Below are positions 36,257 to 44,704 of a stretch of 64,000 bases of DNA, one piece after another (positions within the stretch are counted from its first letter, which is position 1; each line of letters begins with the position of its first letter). The DNA is taken from NCBI RefSeq assembly GCF_017996735.1, contig NZ_JAGOGJ010000003.1:62001-126000 (forward strand), in the 5' to 3' direction. Under the pieces are notes generated by a model. It saw nothing but the letters and a program-made list of their open reading frames with translations, had not been told where the DNA came from and did not search any database. This stretch comes from Niveispirillum sp. GTDB taxonomy: Bacteria > Pseudomonadota > Alphaproteobacteria > Azospirillales > Azospirillaceae. Made by a program: the position numbers and the translations under genes.

Positions 36257-37291
36257 TCAAGCCATGGTCTGCCCATGCATGGCAGCCACCGCCATGCGCC
36301 GATGCGGGCAATGGGGGTGATCATCCGGGCATAGGCGCCGGCCGAACCCCGCACAGACGCCGGCGCGCCCGGCCAGCGCCTGCCGCACCAGCGGCGCCAG
36401 ATCACCGCCATCGGTCAGGGCGGGACGGGCCAGGGTCAAGGACAGGATGCCTGCAGAAGCCGCCTGTTCGCGCCATTCATCCAGGTAATCGGCCCAAGCC
36501 GCGCGCAGCAGGGGCCAGGTGGTCAGGGGCAGGATGGACAATGACGGGGCACGGGTGCGCCGGATGGCCTGTTCTACCGTGGGCAACCCCCCTCCGTCGA
36601 AGCCGGGTATATCCAGCCGCGCCGCCGTGATGCGTGTCGGCGCGATATCCAGCAGGCGGGCCAGCTCACGCGACAGCCGATCCATCTGCCAGGCCAAGGG
36701 ATCACCCCCGGACCAGCCCGTGCCCGGCGCCACCAGCAGCAACGACCCCGTATCGGCCCTTCCCGAAAGCCCCGCCACCTGACGCGAAAGACCACGCAGG
36801 ACGGCCGGGTCGGTGGGATGGCAGCACAGGCTGCTGGTCGCCACCTCCAGCCCCGCGGCTTGCGCGGCCCGGCCCCAGACCTGCAGCGCCGTTCCGTTCA
36901 GCCCGCCGGAAAACAGGGGTGCAGGCGGCACCAGCACCAGCCGGTCCGGCCGGAACGCCGCCACATCATGGGCAATGACGATGGGGGAGGGCGCTGCGAA
37001 CAGCCCGGCGGCAAAGACCTGGACAATGCCATCCCCCCAGAGTGCATTCTCCAGCCCGGCAACCAGCGGTTCGTCGGCCGCCTCCGTCAAATCATCCAGG
37101 ATGAAATGCCGGGCCAGACGGCGGGCCCGCAGCCCGATCAGTGCCCGTATGGGCAGGGAGGGCGGATATTTGCGCGCCGCCGCCAGCAGGGCACGCAGAT
37201 AGGGCAGGATCAGCCCATCCGCGACGGGCTGGCCCGGCTGCATCAGAACGATGGCAATACGGTCCCGAACAGAGGCTGTCACCACCGGCAC
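36257..37291 (-). CDS. Ferrochelatase-like protein lacking the catalytic histidine
   Basis: A 344-residue protein that can be lined up with ferrochelatase (HemH) along most of its length. IAIVLMQPGQPVADGLILPY is at the start, VLVPPAPLFSGGLNGTALQVWG is in place of the PLYPQYS strand, GGDPLAWQMDRLSRELA follows, then ILPLTTWPLLRAAWADYLDEW. The invariant His of the SxHGLP motif is replaced (LLLVAPGTGW) and the later ETLxE Glu is Trp. The C-terminus keeps three Cys (313, 321, 328), which could hold a cluster. The gene follows hemE by 21 bp, where hemH is expected. It is either inactive, repurposed or wrongly assigned; GTG start. Confidence 0.55.
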   Translation of the reverse strand: MPVVTASVRDRIAIVLMQPGQPVADGLILPYLRALLAAARKYPPSLPIRALIGLRARRLARHFILDDLTEAADEPLVAGLENALWGDGIVQVFAAGLFAAPSPIVIAHDVAAFRPDRLVLVPPAPLFSGGLNGTALQVWGRAAQAAGLEVATSSLCCHPTDPAVLRGLSRQVAGLSGRADTGSLLLVAPGTGWSGGDPLAWQMDRLSRELARLLDIAPTRITAARLDIPGFDGGGLPTVEQAIRRTRAPSLSILPLTTWPLLRAAWADYLDEWREQAASAGILSLTLARPALTDGGDLAPLVRQALAGRAGVCAGFGRRLCPDDHPHCPHRRMAVAAMHGQTMA

Positions 37292-37312
37292 ACAAACTAT
37301 GGGATTGAGGAA

Positions 37313-38377
37313 TCAATCCCTTGTGGCAGGCTTCCAGTCCCGGATCAACCCGGCCAAACGAGATACGTTTTCCGGTGGTGTTTCCTTGATGATGCCGTGG
37401 CCCAGGTTAAAAATGAAGGGGCCATTGCCAAGTGTTTCCAGCAGGTCGATGACCGCCCTGTCCATGGCTTCACCGCCCGCGATCAGCAGGACAGGGTCGA
37501 GATTGCCCTGCACGGCCACCTTGCCCTGCAGGTGTGCCGCCGCCCACGCCGCCGGCACGCCGGGGTCCAGCGACACGGCATCCACACCCGCCTGCTCGAC
37601 GAAGCTTTCCAGGTTCAGGCCGGCCATGCGCGGAAAGCCGATGATGGGCGTGTCCGGGTGCCGCTGCTTCAGCGCCGCCGTGATCCGGCGGGTGGGGGCC
37701 ACCACAAAGCGCTGGAAATCGGCGGCGGACAGGGCACCGGCCCAACTGTCGAACAATTGCACCAGTTCGGCACCGGCCTGGATCTGCATGGACAGATATT
37801 CGACCGTCGCCTCCACCAGGATGTCGATCAGCCGGTTGAAGCCGACCGGGTCGGTATAGGCGAAGCGCTTCACATGCGCATATTCCTTCGATCCGCCCCC
37901 TTCAACCATGTAACAGGCCACGGTCCAGGGAGAGCCGGCGAACCCGATCAGGGCCGTCCGTTCATCCAGGGCGGCCCGAATGCGTGACACCGTCTCGTAC
38001 ACGGGCGCCGCTTTCCGGTGCAGGCCGTCCAGATCCAGCTTCAACAGGCCCTGCTGGTCCCGGATGGGGTCCAGCACCGGCCCCTCGCCTTCGGCAAAGC
38101 GCAGCCCCTGTCCCAGGGCATGTGGGATGATCAGGATGTCGGAGAACAGAATGGCCGCATCCATGCCGTACCGGCGCAGCGGCTGCAGCGTCACCTCGCA
38201 GGCCAGTTCCGGGTTCATGCACAGGTCCAGGAAACCACCGGCCTGTGCCCGCACCTGCCGGTATTCGGGCAGATAGCGGCCCGCCTGACGCATCAGCCAG
38301 AAGGGCGGCGGCGTCTGCGGATGGCCTGCCAGGGCGGCCAGCATCTTCTTCTGCGGGGCGGGGGCGGACATAGTCAT
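37313..38377 (-). CDS. hemE: Uroporphyrinogen decarboxylase
   Basis: Decarboxylates uroporphyrinogen III to coproporphyrinogen III in haem synthesis. 354 residues with FWLMRQAGRYLPEYR (substrate-binding Arg pair), IGFAGSPWTVACYMVEG and ILNLGHGI-like FNLGHGIIKETPPENV at the end. ATG 38377 is chosen; a reading to 38524 would run into the replication origin. hemE flanking oriC is a conserved arrangement in Caulobacter and Rickettsia. Confidence 0.96.
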   Translation of the reverse strand: MTMSAPAPQKKMLAALAGHPQTPPPFWLMRQAGRYLPEYRQVRAQAGGFLDLCMNPELACEVTLQPLRRYGMDAAILFSDILIIPHALGQGLRFAEGEGPVLDPIRDQQGLLKLDLDGLHRKAAPVYETVSRIRAALDERTALIGFAGSPWTVACYMVEGGGSKEYAHVKRFAYTDPVGFNRLIDILVEATVEYLSMQIQAGAELVQLFDSWAGALSAADFQRFVVAPTRRITAALKQRHPDTPIIGFPRMAGLNLESFVEQAGVDAVSLDPGVPAAWAAAHLQGKVAVQGNLDPVLLIAGGEAMDRAVIDLLETLGNGPFIFNLGHGIIKETPPENVSRLAGLIRDWKPATRD

Positions 38378-38812
38378 GGTTGAACCCGGATCACGGTAAG
38401 CTTCAAGGGTGCCAGACTTTATCCCAACCCCTCTCTTAAAACTTAACTTTTTTAATGAAAGGATTGGAGGAGTAGTAGGTCCTGTGGATAACGGTAATTC
38501 CTTCTTGTCCGCATTTTTGTCCACAAACCGGTTTGACGGCGGGGGTGTGGAAAAAAAGTGTGGAAAACTTTATGGACCCCGTTGCAAGACGCGCGCAAAT
38601 GCTGGGTTTACGGGGATCATTGCGATATGGGGACAATCTTGTCGTCTTGTCCGATTCGTCCTTGATTCTAAGGCAAACCCGCAGACTTAATCCCAGCCCG
38701 CACAACAGGGCCGATAAAGTCGGGCTTGCCAGGGATGGAAAAGCCCGGCTACGCATTTCAGGCCCATTCACACACATCCGTCCCCGACATATCCCCAGGA
38801 GCGGTTCACAGG
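38378..38812. other. oriC: Chromosomal replication origin (oriC)
   Basis: A 435-bp gap between divergent hemE and the dikinase regulator. DnaA boxes: TGTGGATAA at 38483-38491 (perfect, minus), TTGTCCACA at 38517-38525 (one mismatch, plus), TGTGGAAAA at 38546-38554 and again at 38559-38567 (one mismatch each, minus). An AT-rich tract at about 38434-38460, with three TTAA tetramers, could be the unwinding element. GATTC (GANTC, the CcrM site) occurs at 38653 and 38664. Gene orientation switches here, and five parS-like sites lie within 19 kb. The assignment rests on motifs plus synteny with Caulobacter. Confidence 0.88.
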
Positions 38813-39727
38813 ATGCATCCCGGCGATCACCATGGCAGCCATATCAAGGCGCCCAACGCACCCCGGAATTTCCATCTGCATCTGGTGTCCGATGCGACGG
38901 GGGAGACGATCAATTCCGTCGCCCGCGCCTGTGTCAGCCAGTTCGATCAGGTGCACCCGATCGAACATTTCTGGAATCTGGTCCGCACCGAACGGCAGTT
39001 GGACATGGTGCTGGAAGGTATCCGGGAAAATCCAGGCCTGGTGATGTTCACCCTGGTGAACGAGAAGCTGCGGCACAAGCTGCAGGACACCTGCCGGGAA
39101 CTGGCCATTCCCAGCATTTCGGTGCTGGACCCGCTGATCAACGCGCTGGGTACCTATCTGGGCCTGCAGAGCCAGTCCAAGCCGGGGCGGCAGCATGCGC
39201 TGACGGCCGAATATTTCGGCCGCATCGACGCCATGGATTTTGCGCTGAACCATGATGACGGGCAAAGCGCCTGGGGGCTGCATGATGCCGACGTCATCCT
39301 GGTGGGGGTCAGCCGCACGTCGAAGACGCCGACCTGCATCTATCTGGCTAATCGGGGCATCAAGGCGGCCAACATCCCCTATGTGCCGAACTGCCCGCTG
39401 CCGCCGGAACTGGACCAGCTTAAACGCCCACTGATCGTGGGCCTGACCAAGGACCCGGAACGGCTGGTGCAGATCCGCCGCAACCGCCTGAAACTGCTGA
39501 ACCAGGGCGACGACACTTCCTATACCGATCCCGAACGGGTGCGGGAGGAATTGCTGGAGGCCCGCCGCCTGTTCACGCGCAAGGGCTGGGCCGTCATCGA
39601 TGTTTCCCGCCGGTCGATCGAGGAGACGGCGGCCGAGGTCATGATGCTGCTGGCCCGCCGCCGTCCGCAGGTGGTGGCTGCCGCTGCCGCCGTGACGGGG
39701 GAGAATGCACCCAAGGGGAATGATTGA
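38813..39727 (+). CDS. Pyruvate, phosphate dikinase regulatory protein (bifunctional kinase/phosphorylase, DUF299)
   Basis: Controls pyruvate phosphate dikinase (or phosphoenolpyruvate synthase) by ADP-dependent phosphorylation and Pi-dependent dephosphorylation of a Thr. 304 residues: HLHLVSDATGETINSVARA at the N-terminus and the P-loop GVSRTSKTPTCIYLANRG. ATG 38813 has AGGAG about 11 bases upstream; longer readings enter the origin. Its stop overlaps the maf start by one base. This gene is the right-hand neighbour of oriC in other alphaproteobacteria. Confidence 0.94.
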   Translation: MHPGDHHGSHIKAPNAPRNFHLHLVSDATGETINSVARACVSQFDQVHPIEHFWNLVRTERQLDMVLEGIRENPGLVMFTLVNEKLRHKLQDTCRELAIPSISVLDPLINALGTYLGLQSQSKPGRQHALTAEYFGRIDAMDFALNHDDGQSAWGLHDADVILVGVSRTSKTPTCIYLANRGIKAANIPYVPNCPLPPELDQLKRPLIVGLTKDPERLVQIRRNRLKLLNQGDDTSYTDPERVREELLEARRLFTRKGWAVIDVSRRSIEETAAEVMMLLARRRPQVVAAAAAVTGENAPKGND

Positions 39728-40341
39728 TGCCTGTCTTCCTGTCATCCGAACCCATCATCCTGGCCTCGGCCAGCGCTTCGCGCCGCCGCATGCTGGAAGC
39801 GGCCGGAGTGGAGGTGCATGCCGAGGCCGCGCGGGTGGATGAGGAGGAGATCAAGCTGTCAGGCAAGGCCGCCGGCATGAAGCCGCCAGAGGTGGCCGAA
39901 GCCCTGGCCGACCTGAAAGCATCCAAGCTGGCGCGCAAATATACCGGTCCCTATGTCGTGGGTGGTGACCAGATGCTGGAATGTGATGGCCGCTGGTTCG
40001 ACAAGCCCCTGGACCGGGCCGATGCCGCCAATCATCTGCGCCTGCTGTCGGGCCGGACCCATACGCTTTATTCGGCCGTCGTGGTGTTCCACAATGGCGC
40101 GCGCGTCTGGCACCATATCGACCATGCCACCCTGACCATGCGGTCCCTGTCGGACAGTTTTATCGACCGCTACCTGGATGCGGCTGGTGATGCCGTCCTG
40201 TCCTGTGCCGGGTCCTATCAGGTGGAAGGGCTGGGGGCGCAACTGTTCAACAAGGTGAAGGGTGACCATTTCACCATCCAGGGTCTGCCCCTGCTGCCGC
40301 TGCTGGATTTCCTGCGCGTGCGCAAGGTTCTGCCGGTCTGA
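39727..40341 (+). CDS. maf: Maf-like nucleoside triphosphate pyrophosphatase
   Basis: House-cleaning pyrophosphatase that hydrolyses non-canonical NTPs. 204 residues with IILASASASRRRMLEAAGV (SxSPRR-type phosphate loop), VVGGDQMLECDGRWFDKP (catalytic Asp), and GSYQVEGLGAQLF. The ATG at 39727 overlaps the previous stop (TGATG), so translation is coupled. Second gene of the five-gene rightward run from oriC. Confidence 0.92.
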   Translation: MPVFLSSEPIILASASASRRRMLEAAGVEVHAEAARVDEEEIKLSGKAAGMKPPEVAEALADLKASKLARKYTGPYVVGGDQMLECDGRWFDKPLDRADAANHLRLLSGRTHTLYSAVVVFHNGARVWHHIDHATLTMRSLSDSFIDRYLDAAGDAVLSCAGSYQVEGLGAQLFNKVKGDHFTIQGLPLLPLLDFLRVRKVLPV

Positions 40342-40357
40342 CGGGGAGCGTATCTGA

Positions 40358-41203
40358 ATGCTGACGGGTAAGGGGTTGGTCGCGGGTGTCATGGGGTGGC
40401 CTGTCGGCCATTCACGCAGCCCGCTGCTGCATGGTTTCTGGCTGCGCCATTATGGGATCGACGGGGCCTATGTGCCTCTGGCCGTGCCACCCGACCGGGC
40501 CGAACAGGCGATCCGGGCCTTGCCGGCCATGGGCTTTCGCGGCTGCAACCTCACCATCCCGCACAAGGAGGTGGCGTTCCGCATCGTCGACCGGCTGGAC
40601 AGCAGCGCGCGGCGCATCGGCGCTGTCAACACCATCATCGTGGCACCCGACGGCACCCTGGAAGGGCGCAATACCGACGGGTTCGGTTTCTGGGAAAACC
40701 TGATCACCAGTGCGCCGGCCTCCTGGTCGGTGACACAGGGTCCGTCGGTGGTGCTGGGGGCGGGCGGCGCGGCGCGGGCCGTGGTTGTCGCCCTGCTGGA
40801 TGCCGGCGCCCCGGAAATTCGCCTGCTGAACCGTACCCAGGCGCGGGCGGCCGAAATCGCCGCCGATCTGGGCGACCCCCGGATCAAGGTCGGGGCCTGG
40901 GACGGGCGGGATGCGGCGCTGGACGGCGCCGTGCTGCTGGTGAATTCCACCAGCCAGGGCATGACGGGCTATCCGCCCCTTGAAATCGACCTCTCGGCCT
41001 TGCCGTTGGACGCGATCGTCACCGATATCGTCTATGTCCCGCTGGTCACGCCCCTGCTTGCCACCGCATCGGCGCGGGGCAATCCCGTCGTGGATGGGCT
41101 GGGCATGCTGCTGCATCAGGCGCGGCCGGGTTTCCATGCCTGGTTCGGCACCGATCCGCAGGTGACCGAGGATCTGCGCCGTTTTGTGCTGGACCCGCGA
41201 TGA
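40358..41203 (+). CDS. aroE: Shikimate 5-dehydrogenase
   Basis: Reduces 3-dehydroshikimate with NADPH in the aromatic amino acid pathway. 281 residues: VMGWPVGHSRSPLLHGFWL (shikimate-binding Ser pair), NLTIPHKEVAF (catalytic Lys), VLGAGGAARAVVVALLDAG (NADP loop) and DIVYVPLVTPLL. GGGGAG lies 9 bases before ATG 40358. It overlaps coaE by 4 bases. Confidence 0.95.
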   Translation: MLTGKGLVAGVMGWPVGHSRSPLLHGFWLRHYGIDGAYVPLAVPPDRAEQAIRALPAMGFRGCNLTIPHKEVAFRIVDRLDSSARRIGAVNTIIVAPDGTLEGRNTDGFGFWENLITSAPASWSVTQGPSVVLGAGGAARAVVVALLDAGAPEIRLLNRTQARAAEIAADLGDPRIKVGAWDGRDAALDGAVLLVNSTSQGMTGYPPLEIDLSALPLDAIVTDIVYVPLVTPLLATASARGNPVVDGLGMLLHQARPGFHAWFGTDPQVTEDLRRFVLDPR

Positions 41204-41823
41204 TCATCCTGGGCCTGACCGGTTCCATCGGCATGGGGAAGTCCACGGCGGCCATCATGCTGCGCCGCCTGGGCTGTCCCGTGCATGATGCCGACGCCAC
41301 GGTCCACCGGCTTTACGCCAAGGGGGGCCGGGCGGTGCCGCGTGTGCAGGCGCTGTTCCCCGATGCCGTGAAGAATGGCGCCGTGGATCGGGCGGCCCTG
41401 GCTGCCTGCGTACTGGGCAAACCCGACGCCCTGAAACGGCTGGAGGAGGCGGTGCATCCGCTGACCCGCGCCGATGCCGATGCCTTCCTGAAACGCTGTG
41501 CCCGCCGGCGGGTGCCGGTGGTGGTGATGGATATCCCGCTTCTGTATGAGACACGGGGGGAGCGGCGTGTGGATGCCGTGGCCGTCGTCTCGGCCCCCGC
41601 CTGGCTGCAGCGTCAGCGCGTGCTGGCCCGGCCCGGCATGACCCCGGCCAAGCTGGCCAATATCCTGGCCCGCCAGGTGCCCGATCAGGTGAAGCGGCGG
41701 CGGGCCGACTTTGTGGTGCCGACCGGTTTGGGCCGGCGCTTGACGCTGTCCCACCTGCGCCGCATCGTATCTATCTTGAAGCACCGGCAGGGCCGTGTCT
41801 GGTCACCGGCACGAAAGGCCTGA
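41200..41823 (+). CDS. coaE: Dephospho-CoA kinase
   Basis: Last step of coenzyme A synthesis, phosphorylating the 3'-OH of dephospho-CoA. 207 residues with the P-loop IILGLTGSIGMGKSTAA at the N-terminus, GCPVHDADATVHRLY (DAD substrate motif) and VVVMDIPLLYET. ATG 41200 overlaps the aroE stop (ATGA). Followed 6 bp later by dnaQ; aroE-coaE-dnaQ is a conserved alphaproteobacterial order. Confidence 0.94.
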   Translation: MIILGLTGSIGMGKSTAAIMLRRLGCPVHDADATVHRLYAKGGRAVPRVQALFPDAVKNGAVDRAALAACVLGKPDALKRLEEAVHPLTRADADAFLKRCARRRVPVVVMDIPLLYETRGERRVDAVAVVSAPAWLQRQRVLARPGMTPAKLANILARQVPDQVKRRRADFVVPTGLGRRLTLSHLRRIVSILKHRQGRVWSPARKA

Positions 41824-41829
41824 ACCACC

Positions 41830-42516
41830 ATGCGTGAGATCGTCCTCGACACCGAAACCACGGGCATCGACCCGCTGAACGGCGATCGCATCGTCGAAAT
41901 CGGCTGTGTGGAACTGTTCAACCATGTGTCCACGGGCAAGCATTACCACACCTACCTGAACCCTGAACGCGACATGCCGGCGGAAGCAGAGGCGGTACAT
42001 GGCCTGTCCGCGGCGTTCCTGTCCGACAAGCCCCTGTTCCCCGCCATCGTGGGTGACTTCCTGGAATTCATCGGGGATGCCCAGTTGGTCATCCACAATG
42101 CCTCCTTCGATATCGGTTTCCTGAATATGGAACTGGTGCGGATCGGCATGGGCAAATTGTCCAACCCGGTCGTCGATACGGTTAAGATTGCGCGCAAGCG
42201 TTTCCCCGGCGCGCCGGCCAGCCTGGACGCACTCTGTCGCCGGTTCGAGATCGACAATTCCAACCGCACCCTGCACGGCGCCCTGCTGGACAGTCAGCTT
42301 CTGGCTGAGGTCTATCTGGAACTGATGGGCGGGCGGCAGCCCGATCTGGTGCTGGCCGGCGGCCCGTCCCAGAACCGGTCGGCCACGGATGGCGGCCCGA
42401 CGCGGGCGGAACGGACCTTCCGGCCCGCCCGACCGCATGCCCCGCCACCAGACGAGCTGGCGGCCCATGAAGCCTTCGTGAAGGGCCTGAAAAACGCCGC
42501 CTGGCTGGCCTCCTGA
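41830..42516 (+). CDS. dnaQ: DNA polymerase III subunit epsilon
   Basis: 3'-5' proofreading exonuclease of the replicative polymerase. 228 residues with Exo[20 protein letters not shown], Exo[15 protein letters not shown] and ExoIII-epsilon [17 protein letters not shown], supplying the DEDDh residues. The C-terminal tail (Pro/Ala-rich, about residues 170-228) should contain the alpha-subunit contact. It ends the origin-proximal run; a parS site follows 17 bp later. Confidence 0.95.
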   Translation: MREIVLDTETTGIDPLNGDRIVEIGCVELFNHVSTGKHYHTYLNPERDMPAEAEAVHGLSAAFLSDKPLFPAIVGDFLEFIGDAQLVIHNASFDIGFLNMELVRIGMGKLSNPVVDTVKIARKRFPGAPASLDALCRRFEIDNSNRTLHGALLDSQLLAEVYLELMGGRQPDLVLAGGPSQNRSATDGGPTRAERTFRPARPHAPPPDELAAHEAFVKGLKNAAWLAS

Positions 42517-42533
42517 CGGCAGATTGGACCCGT

Positions 42534-42549
42534 TGTTTCATGTGAAACA
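42534..42549. promoter_or_regulatory. parS: parS site between dnaQ and the second DUF885 gene
   Basis: TGTTTCATGTGAAACA; 15 of 16 match, with a C-to-T change in the central CACGTG. It is the only candidate ParB site right of oriC and the closest, at about 4 kb. Confidence 0.85.
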
Positions 42550-42598
42550 CGGGTTATAGTCGCGGATCTGTACGATAATCAGAACGGAACAGCGATCC

Positions 42599-44461
42599 AT
42601 GCGTCTCAGCATCACCCGTCGCCAGTGGCTGGCCGGTACGGCCGGTCTTGCCTTGGCCGCCACCGCCCCGTTGCCCGCCTTTGCCCAGGGTCTGCCCGGT
42701 CCCCTGTCCCTGTCGGATGCGGCCAAGCCCAAGAACAAGGGCGATGCCGCGGCACTGCAGGCCTTCTTCGCGGAAACGTTCGAGGCGGCCTTGTCCCTGT
42801 CGCCGGAAACCCAGACGCAGCTTGGGCGCAAGACCGGTTACGACCGCTGGGATGATGGCAGTGACGCCTTTGCCGAAGCCGTCGTCGCCCGCACCCGTCA
42901 GGCGCTGGACCTGCTGCGCCAGGGGTGGGACCCGGCGAAGCTGGATGCCGCCGACCGGCTGAATTTCCGCCTGTATGAGGCGCAGTGCGAGGCGGATATT
43001 GAGGAACATCGCTGGCGCAACCACCGCTATCCGCTGAACCATCTGTATGGCCGCCATACCGGTATCCCCAGCTTCCTGGCCAATCAGCAGGAAGTGGCCG
43101 ATGTGTCGGACGCGCGGGCCTATCTGGCCCGTCTGAACGGCATTCCCGTCGTCATCCAGAATGTCATCCGCCGGGGGGAGGATGCGGCCGCGCGGGGTGT
43201 GGTGCCGCCGAAATTTTCCCTGACCAAGATGCGGCCTGACATCCGCTCCGTCATCACCGGCGCCCCGTTCGACCAGGGGCCGGACAGCGCGCTGTACGCC
43301 GATTTCAAGAAGAAGGTCGGGGCCCTGTCCATTCCGCAGGCGGAGAAGGACAAGCTGGTGGCGGAGGCCGCCGCCATCCTGGCCAGCCGGGTCAAACCCG
43401 CCTATGAGGCGATGGACGCTGCCGTGGCCAAGCTGGAAGCCGTCGCCACCCAGGATGACGGTGTCTGGAAGCTGCCCGACGGCGACGCCTATTACCGTTT
43501 CTGCGTGAAGAACAGCACCACGACGGACATGACCCCGGCCGAGATCCATGATCTGGGCCTGAAACATGTGGGCCTGCTGCAGGAAGAGATGCATGGCATC
43601 ATGCGCAAGGTGGGATTCCAGGGCAGCCTGCCGGAATTCTTCAACCATCTGCGCACCGATCCGCAATTCTATTTCAGCGACGATGATGCCGGCCGCGCCG
43701 CCTATCTGGCCCATTGCGAAAAGGTGATCGCGGACTTTTCCAAGCGTCTGGACGAATGGTTCATCACCAAGCCCAAGGCCCCCGTCATCGTGAAGCGGGT
43801 CGAACCCTATCGTGAAAAGTCCGCCCCGCCCGCCTTCTATAACCAGCCCACGCCCGATGGCTCGCGGCCCGGCATCTTCTACGCCAACCTCGCCAATATG
43901 CGGGAAATGGCGAAATGGCAGATCGACGCCATCGTCTATCACGAGGCCATCCCCGGCCATCACATGCAGATCGCCATTTCCCAGGAACTGGGCGACGTGC
44001 CGGAATTCCGCCGCTACAGCTTTTTCGGCGCCTATATCGAGGGCTGGGGCCTTTATGCCGAACGCCTGCCCAAGGAATACGGCTTCTACCAGGACCTCTA
44101 TGCCGATTTCGGCCGGCTGACGACGCAGATCTGGCGGGCTGTCCGGCTGGTCGTTGACAGCGGCATCCATGCCAAGCGCTGGACCCGTGAACAGGCCATC
44201 GATTATTTCGTGGCCAACACCCCGCTGAACCGGGATCAGGTGATCCGCGAGATCGACCGGTACATCGTCAGCCCCGGCCAGGCCACCAGCTATTATGTCG
44301 GTATGCTGAAGATCCTGGACCTGCGCGACAAGGCCAAGAAGGCATTGGGGGCGAAGTTCGACCTGCGCGGCTTCCATGATCTGGTGCTGCGCACCGGGGC
44401 CGTGCCGCTGGAAGTGCTGGGCGAACAGGTTGAGGCTTGGATCAAGTCTAAGAAGGCCTAA
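42599..44461 (+). CDS. DUF885 family exported protein (putative metallopeptidase), copy 2
   Basis: A 620-residue exported protein with a twin-arginine signal, ITRRQWLAGTAGLALAATAP, cleaved near PAFAQ. The DUF885 domain has YHEAIPGHHMQIAIS (HExxxHH) and YIEGWGLYAERLPKEYG, the same signatures as the paralogue at 27807-29645, with which it shares most of its C-terminal half. Probably a periplasmic zinc peptidase; the substrate is unknown. ATG 42599. A parS site sits in its upstream region, and a perfect hairpin follows the stop. Confidence 0.85.
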   Translation: MRLSITRRQWLAGTAGLALAATAPLPAFAQGLPGPLSLSDAAKPKNKGDAAALQAFFAETFEAALSLSPETQTQLGRKTGYDRWDDGSDAFAEAVVARTRQALDLLRQGWDPAKLDAADRLNFRLYEAQCEADIEEHRWRNHRYPLNHLYGRHTGIPSFLANQQEVADVSDARAYLARLNGIPVVIQNVIRRGEDAAARGVVPPKFSLTKMRPDIRSVITGAPFDQGPDSALYADFKKKVGALSIPQAEKDKLVAEAAAILASRVKPAYEAMDAAVAKLEAVATQDDGVWKLPDGDAYYRFCVKNSTTTDMTPAEIHDLGLKHVGLLQEEMHGIMRKVGFQGSLPEFFNHLRTDPQFYFSDDDAGRAAYLAHCEKVIADFSKRLDEWFITKPKAPVIVKRVEPYREKSAPPAFYNQPTPDGSRPGIFYANLANMREMAKWQIDAIVYHEAIPGHHMQIAISQELGDVPEFRRYSFFGAYIEGWGLYAERLPKEYGFYQDLYADFGRLTTQIWRAVRLVVDSGIHAKRWTREQAIDYFVANTPLNRDQVIREIDRYIVSPGQATSYYVGMLKILDLRDKAKKALGAKFDLRGFHDLVLRTGAVPLEVLGEQVEAWIKSKKA

Positions 44462-44463
44462 TG

Positions 44464-44490
44464 CCAAGAGCCATGGAGCATGGCTCTTGG
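44464..44490 (+). terminator. Hairpin directly after the DUF885 gene
   Basis: An 11-bp perfect stem (44464-44474 with 44480-44490) with a 5-base loop, 2 bases after the stop codon, then TCTGTG. Terminator-like without a long U tract. Confidence 0.6.
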
Positions 44491-44578
44491 TCTGTGCACG
44501 CGCCCTCACGCGCCGGGCGCCGCCATCCGGCGGCTTGTGCTTACGCGCACATGGGTGCGGACCGCCAGTCGGCGGCCT

Positions 44579-44640
44579 CCAAGGGGCATGGGCCATGACC
44601 CTTGGTTTAATGCGGCCGGTGGGGAGGGGTTGCCCTCCCC
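44579..44640 (+). terminator. Two further hairpins before the nucleosidase gene
   Basis: CCAAGGG/CCCTTGG (44579-44585 with 44599-44605) followed by TTTAA, then GGGGAGGG/CCCTCCCC (44621-44628 with 44633-44640) with a GTTG tetraloop. With the hairpin at 44464 they fill most of the 243-bp gap, so the nucleosidase gene is probably insulated from the gene before it. Confidence 0.45.
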
Positions 44641-44704
44641 ATTGACGTGCTTGTCATCTGTCGCCACCATGTTCATCCCGCACTGCAACATGGATGGCGT
44701 CTTC

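Noticed and set aside
38378..38524. N-terminal extension of HemE into the origin
   Set aside because: The extra 49 residues show no similarity to HemE and overlap the DnaA boxes.
42554..44596. A 680-codon open frame antisense to the second DUF885 gene
   Set aside because: Same strand-shadow effect; it runs into the parS site and intergenic hairpins and has no recognisable domain.
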